Assembly: GCA_017464305.1 (NCBI GenBank)
Contig: JAFUDS010000011.1
Location: forward strand, 1-64,000
DNA from: Clostridia bacterium
Lineage (GTDB): Bacteria; Bacillota; Clostridia; Christensenellales; Aristaeellaceae
DNA: 64,000 nt
Direction of reading: 5' to 3'
Part shown: positions 8,281 to 17,728 of the stretch, piece by piece
Layout of the letters: the number at the start of each line of letters is the position of its first letter
Numbering within the stretch: position 1 is the first letter of the stretch
Made by a program: the position numbers and the translations under genes
The notes under the pieces: model-generated
Seen by the model: the letters and a program-made list of their open reading frames with translations, nothing else
Told to the model about the DNA's origin: nothing
The model's database searches: none

Positions 8281-9093
8281 TCACTCCACATTTATCTTGT
8301 ACACAATATAGCCAGCATATTCATTGCCACCAGGAACAAATCCCCATGCCCTTGAATCATATCCAATCTTTGCTCCCCCGCCAAAAAGTGATTCGGAATC
8401 CAAGATTGTTCCATCTGTACTATTTTCCCCCGTACCCCAGTTGTGTAACACCGCTGAGTTCGGTACATACATAAGCACAAGATCATCCTCACAATGTATG
8501 TAGGCGGTATCCCACACTTCAAGTGGCTCTGTGTTAGTAGAAGAAATTATAGCTTTTATCTGCCCAACCTCTCCTGCTTCTAGCTTCGTTGGAAAGTTGC
8601 TTCTAACCCTTACATTATCAGCCATTCCATCTGCTTCTAAAATTACATCGGCATCATTGTGGTAATAGATGAAGACTTCGTACTCTTTTCCAGCTACGAT
8701 ATCCACATCATCAGAGTAAGTGCCCACACCTGCTTCTCTTATTCTCACAAAATTGGATTCATGTCCCAGGTTTGGATTATCCGTTATGGAATTGAAGGTT
8801 GGATAAGTCGCAGGCTTCTCCCAAGTAAACAATTCTCGATCCTTTGGACCCCACGCCTCAGCTGCATTCTCTTCAACCGTATCAGCTTCTTCAATAATAT
8901 CCGGTATAGAGAATGCTTCTTCAATTGCTATCTTTAAGGGCCCCCATAATACAAAGGTTGTCGAGATTAAAATTAGTAGAGCCACGATGATAAACACGGT
9001 TTTAGTTCTTGCTCGCGGTTTGATAATTGTAGCAATCAACGTAAGAACCGCAATCAGAAATCCTGCATATCCGATTATCAGATTTGTGTCCAT
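8281..9093 (-). CDS. Membrane-anchored extracytoplasmic protein, unknown function
   Basis: This is a 270-aa product if it starts at ATG 9093. That start is preferred because GGGAGAA lies about 10 bases upstream; the farther in-frame ATG at 9141 has no such site. Two hydrophobic helices (about residues 5-24 and 32-50) are followed by a soluble beta-rich region containing WEKPATYPTFNSITDNP, EYEVFIYYHNDAD and a C-terminal GFVPGGNEYAGYIVYKINVE. The layout suggests a domain on the outer face of the membrane. It lies alone between spacers on the same strand as the polysaccharide genes. No enzyme motif is visible and no function is claimed. Confidence 0.6.
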   Translation of the reverse strand: MDTNLIIGYAGFLIAVLTLIATIIKPRARTKTVFIIVALLILISTTFVLWGPLKIAIEEAFSIPDIIEEADTVEENAAEAWGPKDRELFTWEKPATYPTFNSITDNPNLGHESNFVRIREAGVGTYSDDVDIVAGKEYEVFIYYHNDADVILEADGMADNVRVRSNFPTKLEAGEVGQIKAIISSTNTEPLEVWDTAYIHCEDDLVLMYVPNSAVLHNWGTGENSTDGTILDSESLFGGGAKIGYDSRAWGFVPGGNEYAGYIVYKINVE

Positions 9094-9615
9094 AAGTCGC
9101 TGTTCTCCCACAAGATCAGTGTCGTTACATTCTCCTTCCATAGAGAATACATAATGGAAATACTTTGATGTGCCGGTGGCTCTCCTAACAATCTACCTCA
9201 CCACGACATCCTAATCCCTAACAACTTCCGAATGGTCTTTCAGCAAGTTTATATGCTAATCATCCATATGATATCCCCTATATCATATGACTCTTGCGAT
9301 CCCACAGAACCAACTATCAATACTGAGAGTCTGCTGCAAAAAAACTCCGGCACTCTCTTGGTTCACCTAAATGGCGAGTTAAAACAGGAGCCTTGCGACA
9401 CAGCGAAGCCACCAGTACACCCATTTTGACCATTGGAACTTTAGTTATTAGGAGTTCTCCTAAATTGATGACGGTGTCTTTGAGGACCGCGATTTATCTA
9501 GATGTCAAACATGCTAATGTTTCGGGTATCGACTACTTTACCATTTTTTAATGGATTGCTTTTTCCTCGAACAAACTCTTTGCTGGTATGTAATAATAAG
9601 GTTTATAGATTTTCA
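9094..9615. other. 522-bp spacer with a short palindrome
   Basis: No supported gene. TTAGGAG-TT-CTCCTAA near 9450-9465 forms a compact hairpin. At the left edge of the polymerase gene, GTTTATA (9601-9607) and TATAAAC (9617-9623) form an AT-only inverted repeat spanning the polymerase stop codon, too weak to call a terminator. Confidence 0.4.
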
Positions 9616-10860
9616 TTATAAACTTTGTTTTCGTCTATCTAATGCTTTGTTTTGTGGAATAGATATCCCCATAGCAAGAACAGTAGTTGTCGAAAGGAAA
9701 AAAGGAATATTTGACGTAAACAGTATTAGAATAAAAGTTAAAATGAAATAAATAACATCATTTTTTTGATCACTGTTTCTTATAGCATGTACAGCACCAT
9801 ATATGTATATGGCAAATAAAACTATACCTCCCTCAGCTAAAAGCGTAGTCAAGCCCATCGATAATCCAGTATAGGCTGCTGAGACTGTTAGATATGCGTA
9901 TATAGCTTGTTCATTTTCAATGCCACATCCAAATAATAAATTCTGTCTAAACACTTTTAATGAAGCAGTTACAGAATCAACACGAAGCAAAAAAGAATGC
10001 TGCTGCATTTTATTGCTTAAAACTGCAATTGCTATGATAATTGCGAAACCAATAATAAAAGGAAATAATAATTTAAATATTACTAAAAAACCTCTGCCTT
10101 TTCTTTCTTTTGCAAAGACTATTTTCATCATTTTAAATAGAACGATACAAAGAGCAATGCAAATCGCTTTAGTAGACCATGTTGTTAATACAGTCAATAA
10201 AAGAATTCCAACTCTTGTTTTATTTAATTTTGGAGCTCCAAACAATTCATATGACAAGCTTAAGCAAAGAGGTGTTGCGTACCCAGGAGCTTCACAAAAA
10301 ATCCCACAGTTTCTTATCAATTTCATCCCAAAAAATTGCTCTTCTTGTGCTTCATACATTAAGTGAAAATAATTATTGGCGCTTAATGTTGTCCCCCTCC
10401 AATAATAATAATCAATAGAACTTGGGAGAAGATGTAGGACCGTTCCAAATAAATAAAGAACAACTGAAACAAGTGCAAAAGCTACAACAATATCGGAATA
10501 TTTTTTAAAAATAACAAGCGCTTTCCCTTGCCTATATTGGTCACCTAAGTAAATTATCCACAGAACTAGCGGAACGTATAATCGAAATAAAGCCGCTCCC
10601 AGAGAATTATTATTAATATTAAATAAGTAAAATATCCCTAAATATAAAGAGAGTAATAAACTCTTTAATAAATCCGGTGTCCAAAGTTTTCCGTTTACTA
10701 TTATTAAGACAAACAATAATACACAGAAAATTATTGACACATATAAGTACTCGTTTCCAGGCAACATGCGTGCATATACTGAATAACCATAAGCGAATAC
10801 TATAAACATTATTAAATATTGAAGAATGTCAACAAAACCTTTATATTTTCTTCTCATCAT
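9616..10860 (-). CDS. Wzy-like polysaccharide polymerase (integral membrane)
   Basis: This 414-aa protein is almost entirely hydrophobic, with about ten predicted membrane helices starting at residues 12-28 (YLIMFIVFAYGYSVYA). A longer hydrophilic loop around 155-185 (YYYWRGTTLSANNYFHLMYE) and the motif NCGIFCEAPGYATPL resemble O-antigen/exopolysaccharide polymerases. In the Wzx/Wzy pathway this enzyme joins lipid-linked repeat units on the outer face of the membrane. Sequence conservation in the family is low, so the call rests on topology, length and position next to the flippase. It is very AT-rich, as is common for acquired polymerase genes. Confidence 0.7.
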   Translation of the reverse strand: MMRRKYKGFVDILQYLIMFIVFAYGYSVYARMLPGNEYLYVSIIFCVLLFVLIIVNGKLWTPDLLKSLLLSLYLGIFYLFNINNNSLGAALFRLYVPLVLWIIYLGDQYRQGKALVIFKKYSDIVVAFALVSVVLYLFGTVLHLLPSSIDYYYWRGTTLSANNYFHLMYEAQEEQFFGMKLIRNCGIFCEAPGYATPLCLSLSYELFGAPKLNKTRVGILLLTVLTTWSTKAICIALCIVLFKMMKIVFAKERKGRGFLVIFKLLFPFIIGFAIIIAIAVLSNKMQQHSFLLRVDSVTASLKVFRQNLLFGCGIENEQAIYAYLTVSAAYTGLSMGLTTLLAEGGIVLFAIYIYGAVHAIRNSDQKNDVIYFILTFILILFTSNIPFFLSTTTVLAMGISIPQNKALDRRKQSL

Positions 10861-10972
10861 TTAGTGTCCTTATTTACGCCATCTCATCAGCATCTAATAC
10901 ACACATCTCTCGAGAGATAATTTGTACCAAAAGCGACTTCAAAGGTGATATTTGAAAGTCATCACAAAAGAT

Positions 10973-12472
10973 TTATTTTAACCATTCTTTTGAAATAGAC
11001 CTTATTTTTCCTATTATTTCATTTATAACTTTATCATTGAGTACTAACAATATTACCAAATAAATGCAGCAACCCACACCAACTTGAAGTGCCAAACGTG
11101 CAATTGGGTTTATATCAATTCTATTTATCCAATGGACTACATAAGTCATTATTCCACTTGCAACAATGTATTTCCAACCAAAAATAATTATATTCACAGA
11201 TTTGAAGAAGTCGCGTGAAAGATATAAATATCCAATCAAGATAAATAATTCAGCTATAACCGAAGCAAGCGCTGCGCCGACCGCACCAATAGCGGGAATA
11301 AATATCATATTAAGGATAAAATTCAATAGTGCCCCTGTTATTAGAACGATATTATTCTTATTCTGTCTTCCACTTGGGCCAAGGAAGTGTGTATTAATGC
11401 AATTACTAAGTCCAATAAAAACAAGTAATACGGAGAATAATCTCAATAGGACAACACTTTCTGAAAATTCGCTTCCTAGAAATAAAGGGATAAAAGTTTC
11501 TGAGATTCCAATGAGGCCTCCACACATAGCTATAGATAGGAACAAGATGAACCTTATCGATTTGTCCATATATTCATTCATTTTATGCATATCGCCCTTA
11601 GAATATAGATATGTCATTCTCGAGCGCATTATTGCGTTGTAGGAAGTGATTGAAACCAACAAAATTTGCTCTATTTTATGAGCTTCCTCATAATATCCGT
11701 TTTCAAGGATTCCACCAGTTAGTATACCTAACATAGTTTTATCCAGTATTGTATAAACCGATGTTGCGATTGTCGGTATAAAATAAATAATACAGCTTTT
11801 AAAATGCCTTCCTGGTTTTAATTCACCGAACTGTATTGGTTTAATTATTCTTGACAAAGCAATTATATAAGTCATATTCCCAATTAGTGCAGAAGCTGAA
11901 ATAAGTGCGATATAAATATTTACATCAGCAGGCTTTTTCACTAACAGAAATATCAGTATAATCACTATTATTTTTACTAAAACATCCCGTAATACAACCT
12001 TTGAGAAATTTTCAATTCCCCGAAAAAACCAAGAGAAATCGAACAAAGATGCAATAATGAATACACTCAGGATTAATCTAGCTGTTTTGTATTCATTGGC
12101 AGCAAATACTGTAAATGAATATATTAATAAACTAAATAACAAAGTAACACATCTAAGCACTAAAAGTTCGTAAAATGTCTTGCTAGTTTCGTGTATGTCA
12201 TCCCGAACCTCAGCTATTTTCATTTGTCCATATATAGATATTCCCAGATTACCAAAAATAATAAAATATTGAGCAATAGAATAGGTAAAACTATAGACAC
12301 CTACTCCTTCCGGGCCAAGTACTCTTGATATATATGGTGTAGTAATTAGAGGTGCTATAACAGCAAAAATTTCATATATCAAATTATAAACATAGTTAGT
12401 TTTAATACTCTTTACTTTAATATGTTTACTTTCCATTACTGTCATAGCCTTTCCAATGTGTAGCGAAATCAC
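10973..12472 (-). CDS. Wzx-like polysaccharide flippase (MATE/MOP superfamily)
   Basis: This 499-aa protein of about 12-14 membrane helices has the typical start of an oligosaccharide flippase: NYVYNLIYEIFAVIAPLITT, then PYISRVLGPEGVGVYSFTYS. It would move undecaprenyl-linked repeat units across the membrane. The longest frame opens with GTG at 12472, which overlaps the upstream TGA by three bases (GTGA). ATG at 12445, behind GGAAAGG, is an equally good start and gives 490 aa. It is followed downstream by the polymerase, a common Wzx-Wzy arrangement. Confidence 0.88.
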   Translation of the reverse strand: MISLHIGKAMTVMESKHIKVKSIKTNYVYNLIYEIFAVIAPLITTPYISRVLGPEGVGVYSFTYSIAQYFIIFGNLGISIYGQMKIAEVRDDIHETSKTFYELLVLRCVTLLFSLLIYSFTVFAANEYKTARLILSVFIIASLFDFSWFFRGIENFSKVVLRDVLVKIIVIILIFLLVKKPADVNIYIALISASALIGNMTYIIALSRIIKPIQFGELKPGRHFKSCIIYFIPTIATSVYTILDKTMLGILTGGILENGYYEEAHKIEQILLVSITSYNAIMRSRMTYLYSKGDMHKMNEYMDKSIRFILFLSIAMCGGLIGISETFIPLFLGSEFSESVVLLRLFSVLLVFIGLSNCINTHFLGPSGRQNKNNIVLITGALLNFILNMIFIPAIGAVGAALASVIAELFILIGYLYLSRDFFKSVNIIIFGWKYIVASGIMTYVVHWINRIDINPIARLALQVGVGCCIYLVILLVLNDKVINEIIGKIRSISKEWLK

Positions 12473-13647
12473 ATATCTTTAACATGATACAAATATTCCT
12501 CATATGTCGGGGTGTAATACTCTATATCATCAATACGTGCATTTGAAAGCTCAGATAGATTATCATACACAATTCCACACTTTTTATCCTTAAACATCCT
12601 ATCTAATACGATATTACTTCCTTTTTTAATGATAGGGACAACGTGAGCTGCTTCATAAGCAAAGAATCTATGTGGAACATTGATTCTGTCAAATACGGAT
12701 ACTGTCGACTCGGTTTCAAAATTATGTAAAAGACCAAAATCATAACGACTAAGTATTTCGCAAGATAATATCCACTCTTCATCTGAAGAATCTCTTTTCA
12801 TATTTAAAGGTTTTTCAACAAAAAATTGTTCTGGATGCTGATGTTTTAATTCATCGTATAAATTAATACCATTTTCATCATTATTAAAAACAGCGCAATG
12901 TAAATGAACGGCCAACCCTGCATTTATTAATTCTTTTATTGTATCTACATAGTAATAACGGCCTTGATCCCTATCACGATTTTTTGTTGAATCGACTCTA
13001 TATGATAAAATTACAATATGCTTTTTTTCATCTTGACTCGATAATTTATTCTGTAGCTTAATCCCGTTTAGTATACAAGATGGTAATGCATTTTCATCAT
13101 ATCCCAATAATATTTTTGAATTTTCGAAAAAGGCATCTCCGTATTTCTTTTCCAAAAATAGCTTCAATTCATAATCATATAGTGATATATTATGTATTCT
13201 TTTTAACGTCTCGTATTCCAGAAAATTGTAGCCCACTCTTGTTTCTTTATAAGATCTTACAATCTTACATTTTAGTACCGGCTTAGCAATTAGGTAGACT
13301 AAATCAGATCTATCATAATCTCCATAACTACAAAGAGCAAAGTCAGCTTGACAATCTCGAATTCTTCTCATCCAAGATAAGTTAAAAATACGAAGTGCAA
13401 TTATCGCAATCCAGTTTACTATAAATAACGACTTATGGAACCTGGCATTTAACACTATCCATGTCAGCAAGAAATTTACAGGATTATTTTTGAGCTCAAT
13501 TATTTCAATTCTGTCATCTTTCACGCTCCATGAATCTTCTCTAAATATACATGCACAGTATATTTTGTCGAATACCGTTAGCGCGCCTTTCCATCTTTCC
13601 TCTCCAAGGTGTTTTCTCCCACCTAATTTTAACAAAACCTTGCCCAT
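12469..13647 (-). CDS. Putative glycosyltransferase of the polysaccharide cluster
   Basis: This 392-aa soluble protein is not assigned with confidence to a family. It opens MGKVLLKLGGRKHLGEERW. The C-terminal half contains HIVILSYRVDSTKNRDRDQG, a run typical of the beta strand opening a GT-B C-terminal domain, then AVHLHCAVFN and PHRFFAYEAAHVVPIIKKG, which resembles the nucleotide-sugar-binding 'GxP' area of GT4-like enzymes. It lies between the galactofuranosyltransferase (3-base gap) and the flippase (overlap), so it is almost certainly part of repeat-unit assembly. Donor and acceptor are unknown. Confidence 0.6.
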   Translation of the reverse strand: MGKVLLKLGGRKHLGEERWKGALTVFDKIYCACIFREDSWSVKDDRIEIIELKNNPVNFLLTWIVLNARFHKSLFIVNWIAIIALRIFNLSWMRRIRDCQADFALCSYGDYDRSDLVYLIAKPVLKCKIVRSYKETRVGYNFLEYETLKRIHNISLYDYELKLFLEKKYGDAFFENSKILLGYDENALPSCILNGIKLQNKLSSQDEKKHIVILSYRVDSTKNRDRDQGRYYYVDTIKELINAGLAVHLHCAVFNNDENGINLYDELKHQHPEQFFVEKPLNMKRDSSDEEWILSCEILSRYDFGLLHNFETESTVSVFDRINVPHRFFAYEAAHVVPIIKKGSNIVLDRMFKDKKCGIVYDNLSELSNARIDDIEYYTPTYEEYLYHVKDM

Positions 13648-13650
13648 ACT

Positions 13651-14679
13651 CTACAGAATCTCCTCTAAAAGTATTCTTTTTAAGTTGTTTCCGTGCGCTA
13701 TATCTTCTCTATATCTACGAACGTTGTCTACCATTCTTTGATACTCATTATTAGTTAATTTTTGTAGAACTGTGTCTAATTCTTCTAATGATGACGTGCA
13801 AATACCTATGCCCATCTCTTTTACATATTTTGAAAGAGCTGCCTTATCCCATATAATTATTGGCAAACCAGCCGCAATATATAAGGAAAATTTGTGAGGA
13901 TTATTAAATTTTAGGTAATTGCCAAACTTCCCATCACATTTTTCTAAACTATTACCGTCCCACACTAAGCCAAAACTACCTTGAAGATGTTCAATCAATT
14001 CTTCAGGAGCGAAAGAACCGTTATATATTATTCTTTCGTTTGTTATTCCCGAATAATCAAGCCCATACAAATTGAATTTACAATGCTTAATACTATCAAT
14101 TTCATACAGGTATCCACACTTTGACTTCGAAAGATTACCCGCGACACAAATAGTTGGCTCTCTATCGTATTCGACATTTGCCAATTGGCCATCATACAGA
14201 TAATCAAACGGTCCTAATGTAAAATACTTACCTTCTGCTCCAACTTCTCTAAAAGCTTCTGTCATTTTTTCATTATGACTGATTACATAGTCTGCTTTAT
14301 TAAGTAGCTCAACTTCTTTTCGCAATACCTCTGATTTACTGCCAGTGTCTCTTAGGCCGACCGAGTCATGAATTAATATGCAGATCTTAAAGTGTTTTAT
14401 GCCCCTTCCAAAACGCAGCAGAAAAAGCAGAATACTGTTTACCATTGCTGGATAATATGGGTATTGAATAAAAACTATATCATTTCTATTTGCGAGAAAA
14501 TATGTTCTTAAAACTCCTACGAACATTTGCAAGATGATAATCAGTTTTTTACTTTTACTTCGAAATAACGGAATGTGCTTATATCCGGAATCGATTAAAA
14601 TCCTTACAGTATCTGTCCTTGCTTTATTACCTGCTGTGAAAGCTCTTTTTTCTGCATTCTCACATAATACTATATTCAT
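13651..14679 (-). CDS. Galactofuranosyltransferase-like glycosyltransferase
   Basis: This 342-aa protein fits the beta-1,6-galactofuranosyltransferase group (WbbI/WelK-like). The diagnostic C-terminal block contains AGNLSKSKCGYLYE, NLYGLDY, IIYNGSFAPEELIEHLQGSFGLVWDG, KFGNYLKFNNPHKFSLYIAAGLPIIIWDKAAL. It would use the UDP-galactofuranose made by the mutases in this cluster to extend the lipid-linked repeat unit at the inner membrane face. The gene is three bases from the next one downstream and 17 from the one upstream, so it belongs to the same operon. Confidence 0.8.
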   Translation of the reverse strand: MNIVLCENAEKRAFTAGNKARTDTVRILIDSGYKHIPLFRSKSKKLIIILQMFVGVLRTYFLANRNDIVFIQYPYYPAMVNSILLFLLRFGRGIKHFKICILIHDSVGLRDTGSKSEVLRKEVELLNKADYVISHNEKMTEAFREVGAEGKYFTLGPFDYLYDGQLANVEYDREPTICVAGNLSKSKCGYLYEIDSIKHCKFNLYGLDYSGITNERIIYNGSFAPEELIEHLQGSFGLVWDGNSLEKCDGKFGNYLKFNNPHKFSLYIAAGLPIIIWDKAALSKYVKEMGIGICTSSLEELDTVLQKLTNNEYQRMVDNVRRYREDIAHGNNLKRILLEEIL

Positions 14680-14696
14680 ATTCAGTACCTTCTACC

Positions 14697-15782
14697 CTAC
14701 CCACGTATCAATTCAACTTCTCGCTTAATTGTGTTTTTCGCAAAAAATCTCTGATCTTTCGGAAACGGAAGGCTTCCGCACAACTTCTCACTGATTATAT
14801 TGATATCAGTTAGAGGTTTTTCATTAGAAATCATCTCTACATTATTCGATTCCGAGAAAAATTCTTGGCAAACTTCTATATAAGATGTAATTGTTGGAAT
14901 TCCATATGTCTCCATCTCACATGTCATAACGCCTTGGGTATCTTCTCTTGTCAGCATCAATGCACATCTTGATTTATTTAAATAGTCAATCATCTCTTCA
15001 TGACTAATTGTCTTTCCTAACCACGTTATGTTTGTGGGTTTAGTATGAAACTCAAAAAACTTTCCTCTTCCTATGAGTAGAAATTTCTTTTCTGGGTTGT
15101 TGTTAGCATAATCCAGGAGCAGATCAATACAATATTTTGATCCATCCAAGTTTGACCTTATAGTTATAAAATCAAATTCTTTAGAAGCCTCCAAATCATA
15201 CGAAGATGATTCAAATGTCGAACCTATACTATTGTTAATGATATGAACTCTATTCATTAAATCAGAATCGCGCAGTCCTGTATTAGCTAGAAAATGTCTA
15301 TGAACCCACTCACTCACAAAAATAAAATCAGATTTATCCGCCAACTGTTTATAGTATTTTGACCATGTTTTTATCTTTAGATAATCATAGGAATTCTGGA
15401 ATAGCTGTTTATACCATTTTGATGATGACAAAAAGGGATACGGCTTTGGATAATCCTTATTAAGATAAAGCATCTCATGGCCATGAAAGAAAAAAAACAA
15501 TTTCAAAAAACGGTTTTCGTATTTCTTTAAAAACCTATAATGGTTTCGTAAGTTTGCAGAATGAGAAACAGCTATATCATACTGACCGCTGTTACCTTTT
15601 TCATACTCATCAAGTGTGATTACTGGTATTCCATCAATCTCGTAATTTTCTTTCGCATCAAAATTTAAAACTGTTACGTCAATGCCATTCTTCTGGTAGT
15701 ACTGATTTCTTACGTGAACAAACATTCTTTCGTGCGTTCCACCTGGGATAGGATAAAAAGCGGTCAAAATCAGTACTCTCAT
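14697..15782 (-). CDS. Family 4-like glycosyltransferase
   Basis: This 361-aa GT-B enzyme starts MRVLILTAFYPIPGGTHERM, with the glycine-rich loop typical of family 4. The C-terminal Rossmann domain holds FDFITIRSNLDGSKYCIDLL, KKFLLIGRGKFFEFH, ITWLGKTISHEEMIDYLNKS and MTCEMETYGIPTITS; the last is the E-x7-E-like donor-binding region. It adds one sugar to the repeat unit; which one cannot be read from sequence. It lies 13 bases from the second UDP-galactopyranose mutase gene upstream and 17 from the galactofuranosyltransferase downstream. Confidence 0.78.
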   Translation of the reverse strand: MRVLILTAFYPIPGGTHERMFVHVRNQYYQKNGIDVTVLNFDAKENYEIDGIPVITLDEYEKGNSGQYDIAVSHSANLRNHYRFLKKYENRFLKLFFFFHGHEMLYLNKDYPKPYPFLSSSKWYKQLFQNSYDYLKIKTWSKYYKQLADKSDFIFVSEWVHRHFLANTGLRDSDLMNRVHIINNSIGSTFESSSYDLEASKEFDFITIRSNLDGSKYCIDLLLDYANNNPEKKFLLIGRGKFFEFHTKPTNITWLGKTISHEEMIDYLNKSRCALMLTREDTQGVMTCEMETYGIPTITSYIEVCQEFFSESNNVEMISNEKPLTDINIISEKLCGSLPFPKDQRFFAKNTIKREVELIRG

Positions 15783-15795
15783 TTTTTATTAACCT

Positions 15796-16887
15796 CTATT
15801 TCAATTCATTTTCAAATACATCCAGCGCTCTACGAATCACATCATCCATGTCGTAGTATTTATATTCTGCAAGTCGGCCAAGGAAGATGACATCCTTCTC
15901 CTGTGCAGCTAAATCACGATATTTCTGCGCTAATTCTTTCCACTCCGCTGTCGGGAATGTGTAAAACGGTTCCTCTCCATCACAAGGAATTTCTTTCAGT
16001 ATTGTGGTCTTATCACTCTTCTGCCCTGTAAGCTTCTTGAATTCCGTGATCCTTGTATACTCGTAGTCCATCGGCCAGCGAGTGCTTGCCACCGGCTGAT
16101 AAGATTCACAATCATGAGTTTCAAAGATAAACTTTATGCTGCGATATTTCAACCGACCAAGTTTATAGTCAAAGTAGTAATCAACTGGGCCTGTATATAT
16201 CAGTTTTTCATATTCAATATCATCTATAACTTCTTTATAATCTGTGTTCAGCAGCACCTTGATTTCCGGATGATCAAGCATCCTCTGGCACATTTTTGTA
16301 AAACCACCTTTAGGGTTGCCCTGATATTGATCAGTAAAGTAACGAGTATCTCTGTTTTTCCTAAAAGGAATACGGCTAATAACACTCTTATCGAGTTCTG
16401 AAGGATCTACTCCCCATTGTTTTATCGTAAAGTACTTGAAGAACTTTTCATAGATATCTTTTCCGCCCTGGCTTAGGACTACATCCTCGCTAGTTTTGAT
16501 CTCGTCAATCTTGACCTTCCGGCTTTCGATGAAAGCATCCATCTGGTCTTCTGACAGGTTCATGTTATAAAGCTGATTGATGGTTTCGAGAGAGATAGGC
16601 ATCGGTACAAAATTACCATTTACATAAGAAAGTACCCTATGCTGGTATTCATGCCAATCGCAATAATTACAGACAAAGTCAAAAACTTCCTTATCGTTTG
16701 TATGAAAGGTATGAGGGCCATACATCTGCACAAGTATTCCAGCGGCATCATATTCATCATAGACATTGCCACCAATATGATTACGCTTTTCAATGACAAG
16801 CACTTTCTCATGAAGCTGAGTAGCAATTCTTTCGGCAATAGTAATTCCAGCAAGGCCTGCACCAATAACTACATATTTATATTTCAT
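15796..16887 (-). CDS. glf: UDP-galactopyranose mutase (copy 2)
   Basis: A second mutase of 363 aa. GAGLAG lies at residues 9-14 for FAD, followed by VIEKRNHIGGNVYDEY, MYGPHTFHTNDKEVFDF and a C-terminal RLAEYKYYDMDDVIRRAL. It is clearly divergent from the copy at 3199-4338 throughout, so the two are not a recent duplication. One may have arrived with an older or neighbouring cluster. This copy is directly beside the glycosyltransferases and is the likelier supplier of UDP-galactofuranose to this cluster. Confidence 0.93.
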   Translation of the reverse strand: MKYKYVVIGAGLAGITIAERIATQLHEKVLVIEKRNHIGGNVYDEYDAAGILVQMYGPHTFHTNDKEVFDFVCNYCDWHEYQHRVLSYVNGNFVPMPISLETINQLYNMNLSEDQMDAFIESRKVKIDEIKTSEDVVLSQGGKDIYEKFFKYFTIKQWGVDPSELDKSVISRIPFRKNRDTRYFTDQYQGNPKGGFTKMCQRMLDHPEIKVLLNTDYKEVIDDIEYEKLIYTGPVDYYFDYKLGRLKYRSIKFIFETHDCESYQPVASTRWPMDYEYTRITEFKKLTGQKSDKTTILKEIPCDGEEPFYTFPTAEWKELAQKYRDLAAQEKDVIFLGRLAEYKYYDMDDVIRRALDVFENELK

Positions 16888-16897
16888 TATGAACTCC

Positions 16898-17728
16898 TTA
16901 AAAACTTGATCCGTATTTTTTCTTAAACAATTTTGCTTGAATAAACCCTGTGATTTTCCTTCTCCAGTTTACATCTTCTGTATATGGCAACTCCTTGATA
17001 TCAGTTTTTTTTAATTTACCTATATCAATTTGCCTATTAAGCCATACATTAAAAAGCCTTTCACTAACACGGCCTGCATAGCGTTTATCAAAATCACTCA
17101 ATCCTGATAAATCATATCTCTCAAACAATTCAAATAGAATTGTGAACAGCCAGCAACAGTATTCATCGAATAAGCTTTTCTCAAGAATCATCATGTTAAA
17201 GATATACGCAGAAGTTCCACGCATAACTTTGTCAAACGATTCTAAATATTCAGGTGTTTTTTCTTCTATTATTTTTCTTGTTAAGTCAAACTGCTCTTTC
17301 CCACCGTTCATGGTATGTGAATAATGAGAATATACTGATTCAATGTAATAGTGTCTCTTCTTAGGAACAATAACTCTATAACGAGCTAACAGAGGAAGCA
17401 ACTGATCTTTTGTCAGAATGCAGTAAAAAGGATCTTCGCCTTTTTTAGGTTTTCTGTTTAAAAAATATCTACGGTAATGAACTAAACCAGTATAATCTAC
17501 CGCCAAGTTTTTCCAAGCCCAATACAGTGCTGTTTGTGTACCAAAACACCAATTTAATTTAGATATATTATCTCCGGTATTATCTTTTTGAAAGCCAAAA
17601 TCAACAGCCGTACCATCTTTATTTACTTTACCTTCCGCGCCAACATGTAAGGGAAGATATATTTCATCTGAAGGCATCTTACTTTGCTTATGTGTAGCAA
17701 CGATTATTTTTACATTTGGATTATCCAT
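16898..17728 (-). CDS. DUF4422 glycosyltransferase-like protein
   Basis: This 276-aa protein matches the DUF4422 group found in capsule clusters: KIIVATHKQSKMP at the start, LNWCFGTQTALYWAWKNLAVDYTGLVHYRRYF (about 60-95), and a C-terminal SDFDKRYAGRVSERLFNVWL. The start at ATG 17728 is chosen because its first base is the last base of the preceding TGA (TGATG); GAGAGGG lies upstream. The in-frame GTG-type start farther upstream would overlap the epimerase gene. It is probably a glycosyltransferase acting on the repeat unit; substrate unknown. Confidence 0.75.
   Translation of the reverse strand: MDNPNVKIIVATHKQSKMPSDEIYLPLHVGAEGKVNKDGTAVDFGFQKDNTGDNISKLNWCFGTQTALYWAWKNLAVDYTGLVHYRRYFLNRKPKKGEDPFYCILTKDQLLPLLARYRVIVPKKRHYYIESVYSHYSHTMNGGKEQFDLTRKIIEEKTPEYLESFDKVMRGTSAYIFNMMILEKSLFDEYCCWLFTILFELFERYDLSGLSDFDKRYAGRVSERLFNVWLNRQIDIGKLKKTDIKELPYTEDVNWRRKITGFIQAKLFKKKYGSSF

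Noticed and set aside
9232..9429. 65-codon open frame on the plus strand
   Set aside because: No ribosome binding site, opposite to the operon, no recognisable product.
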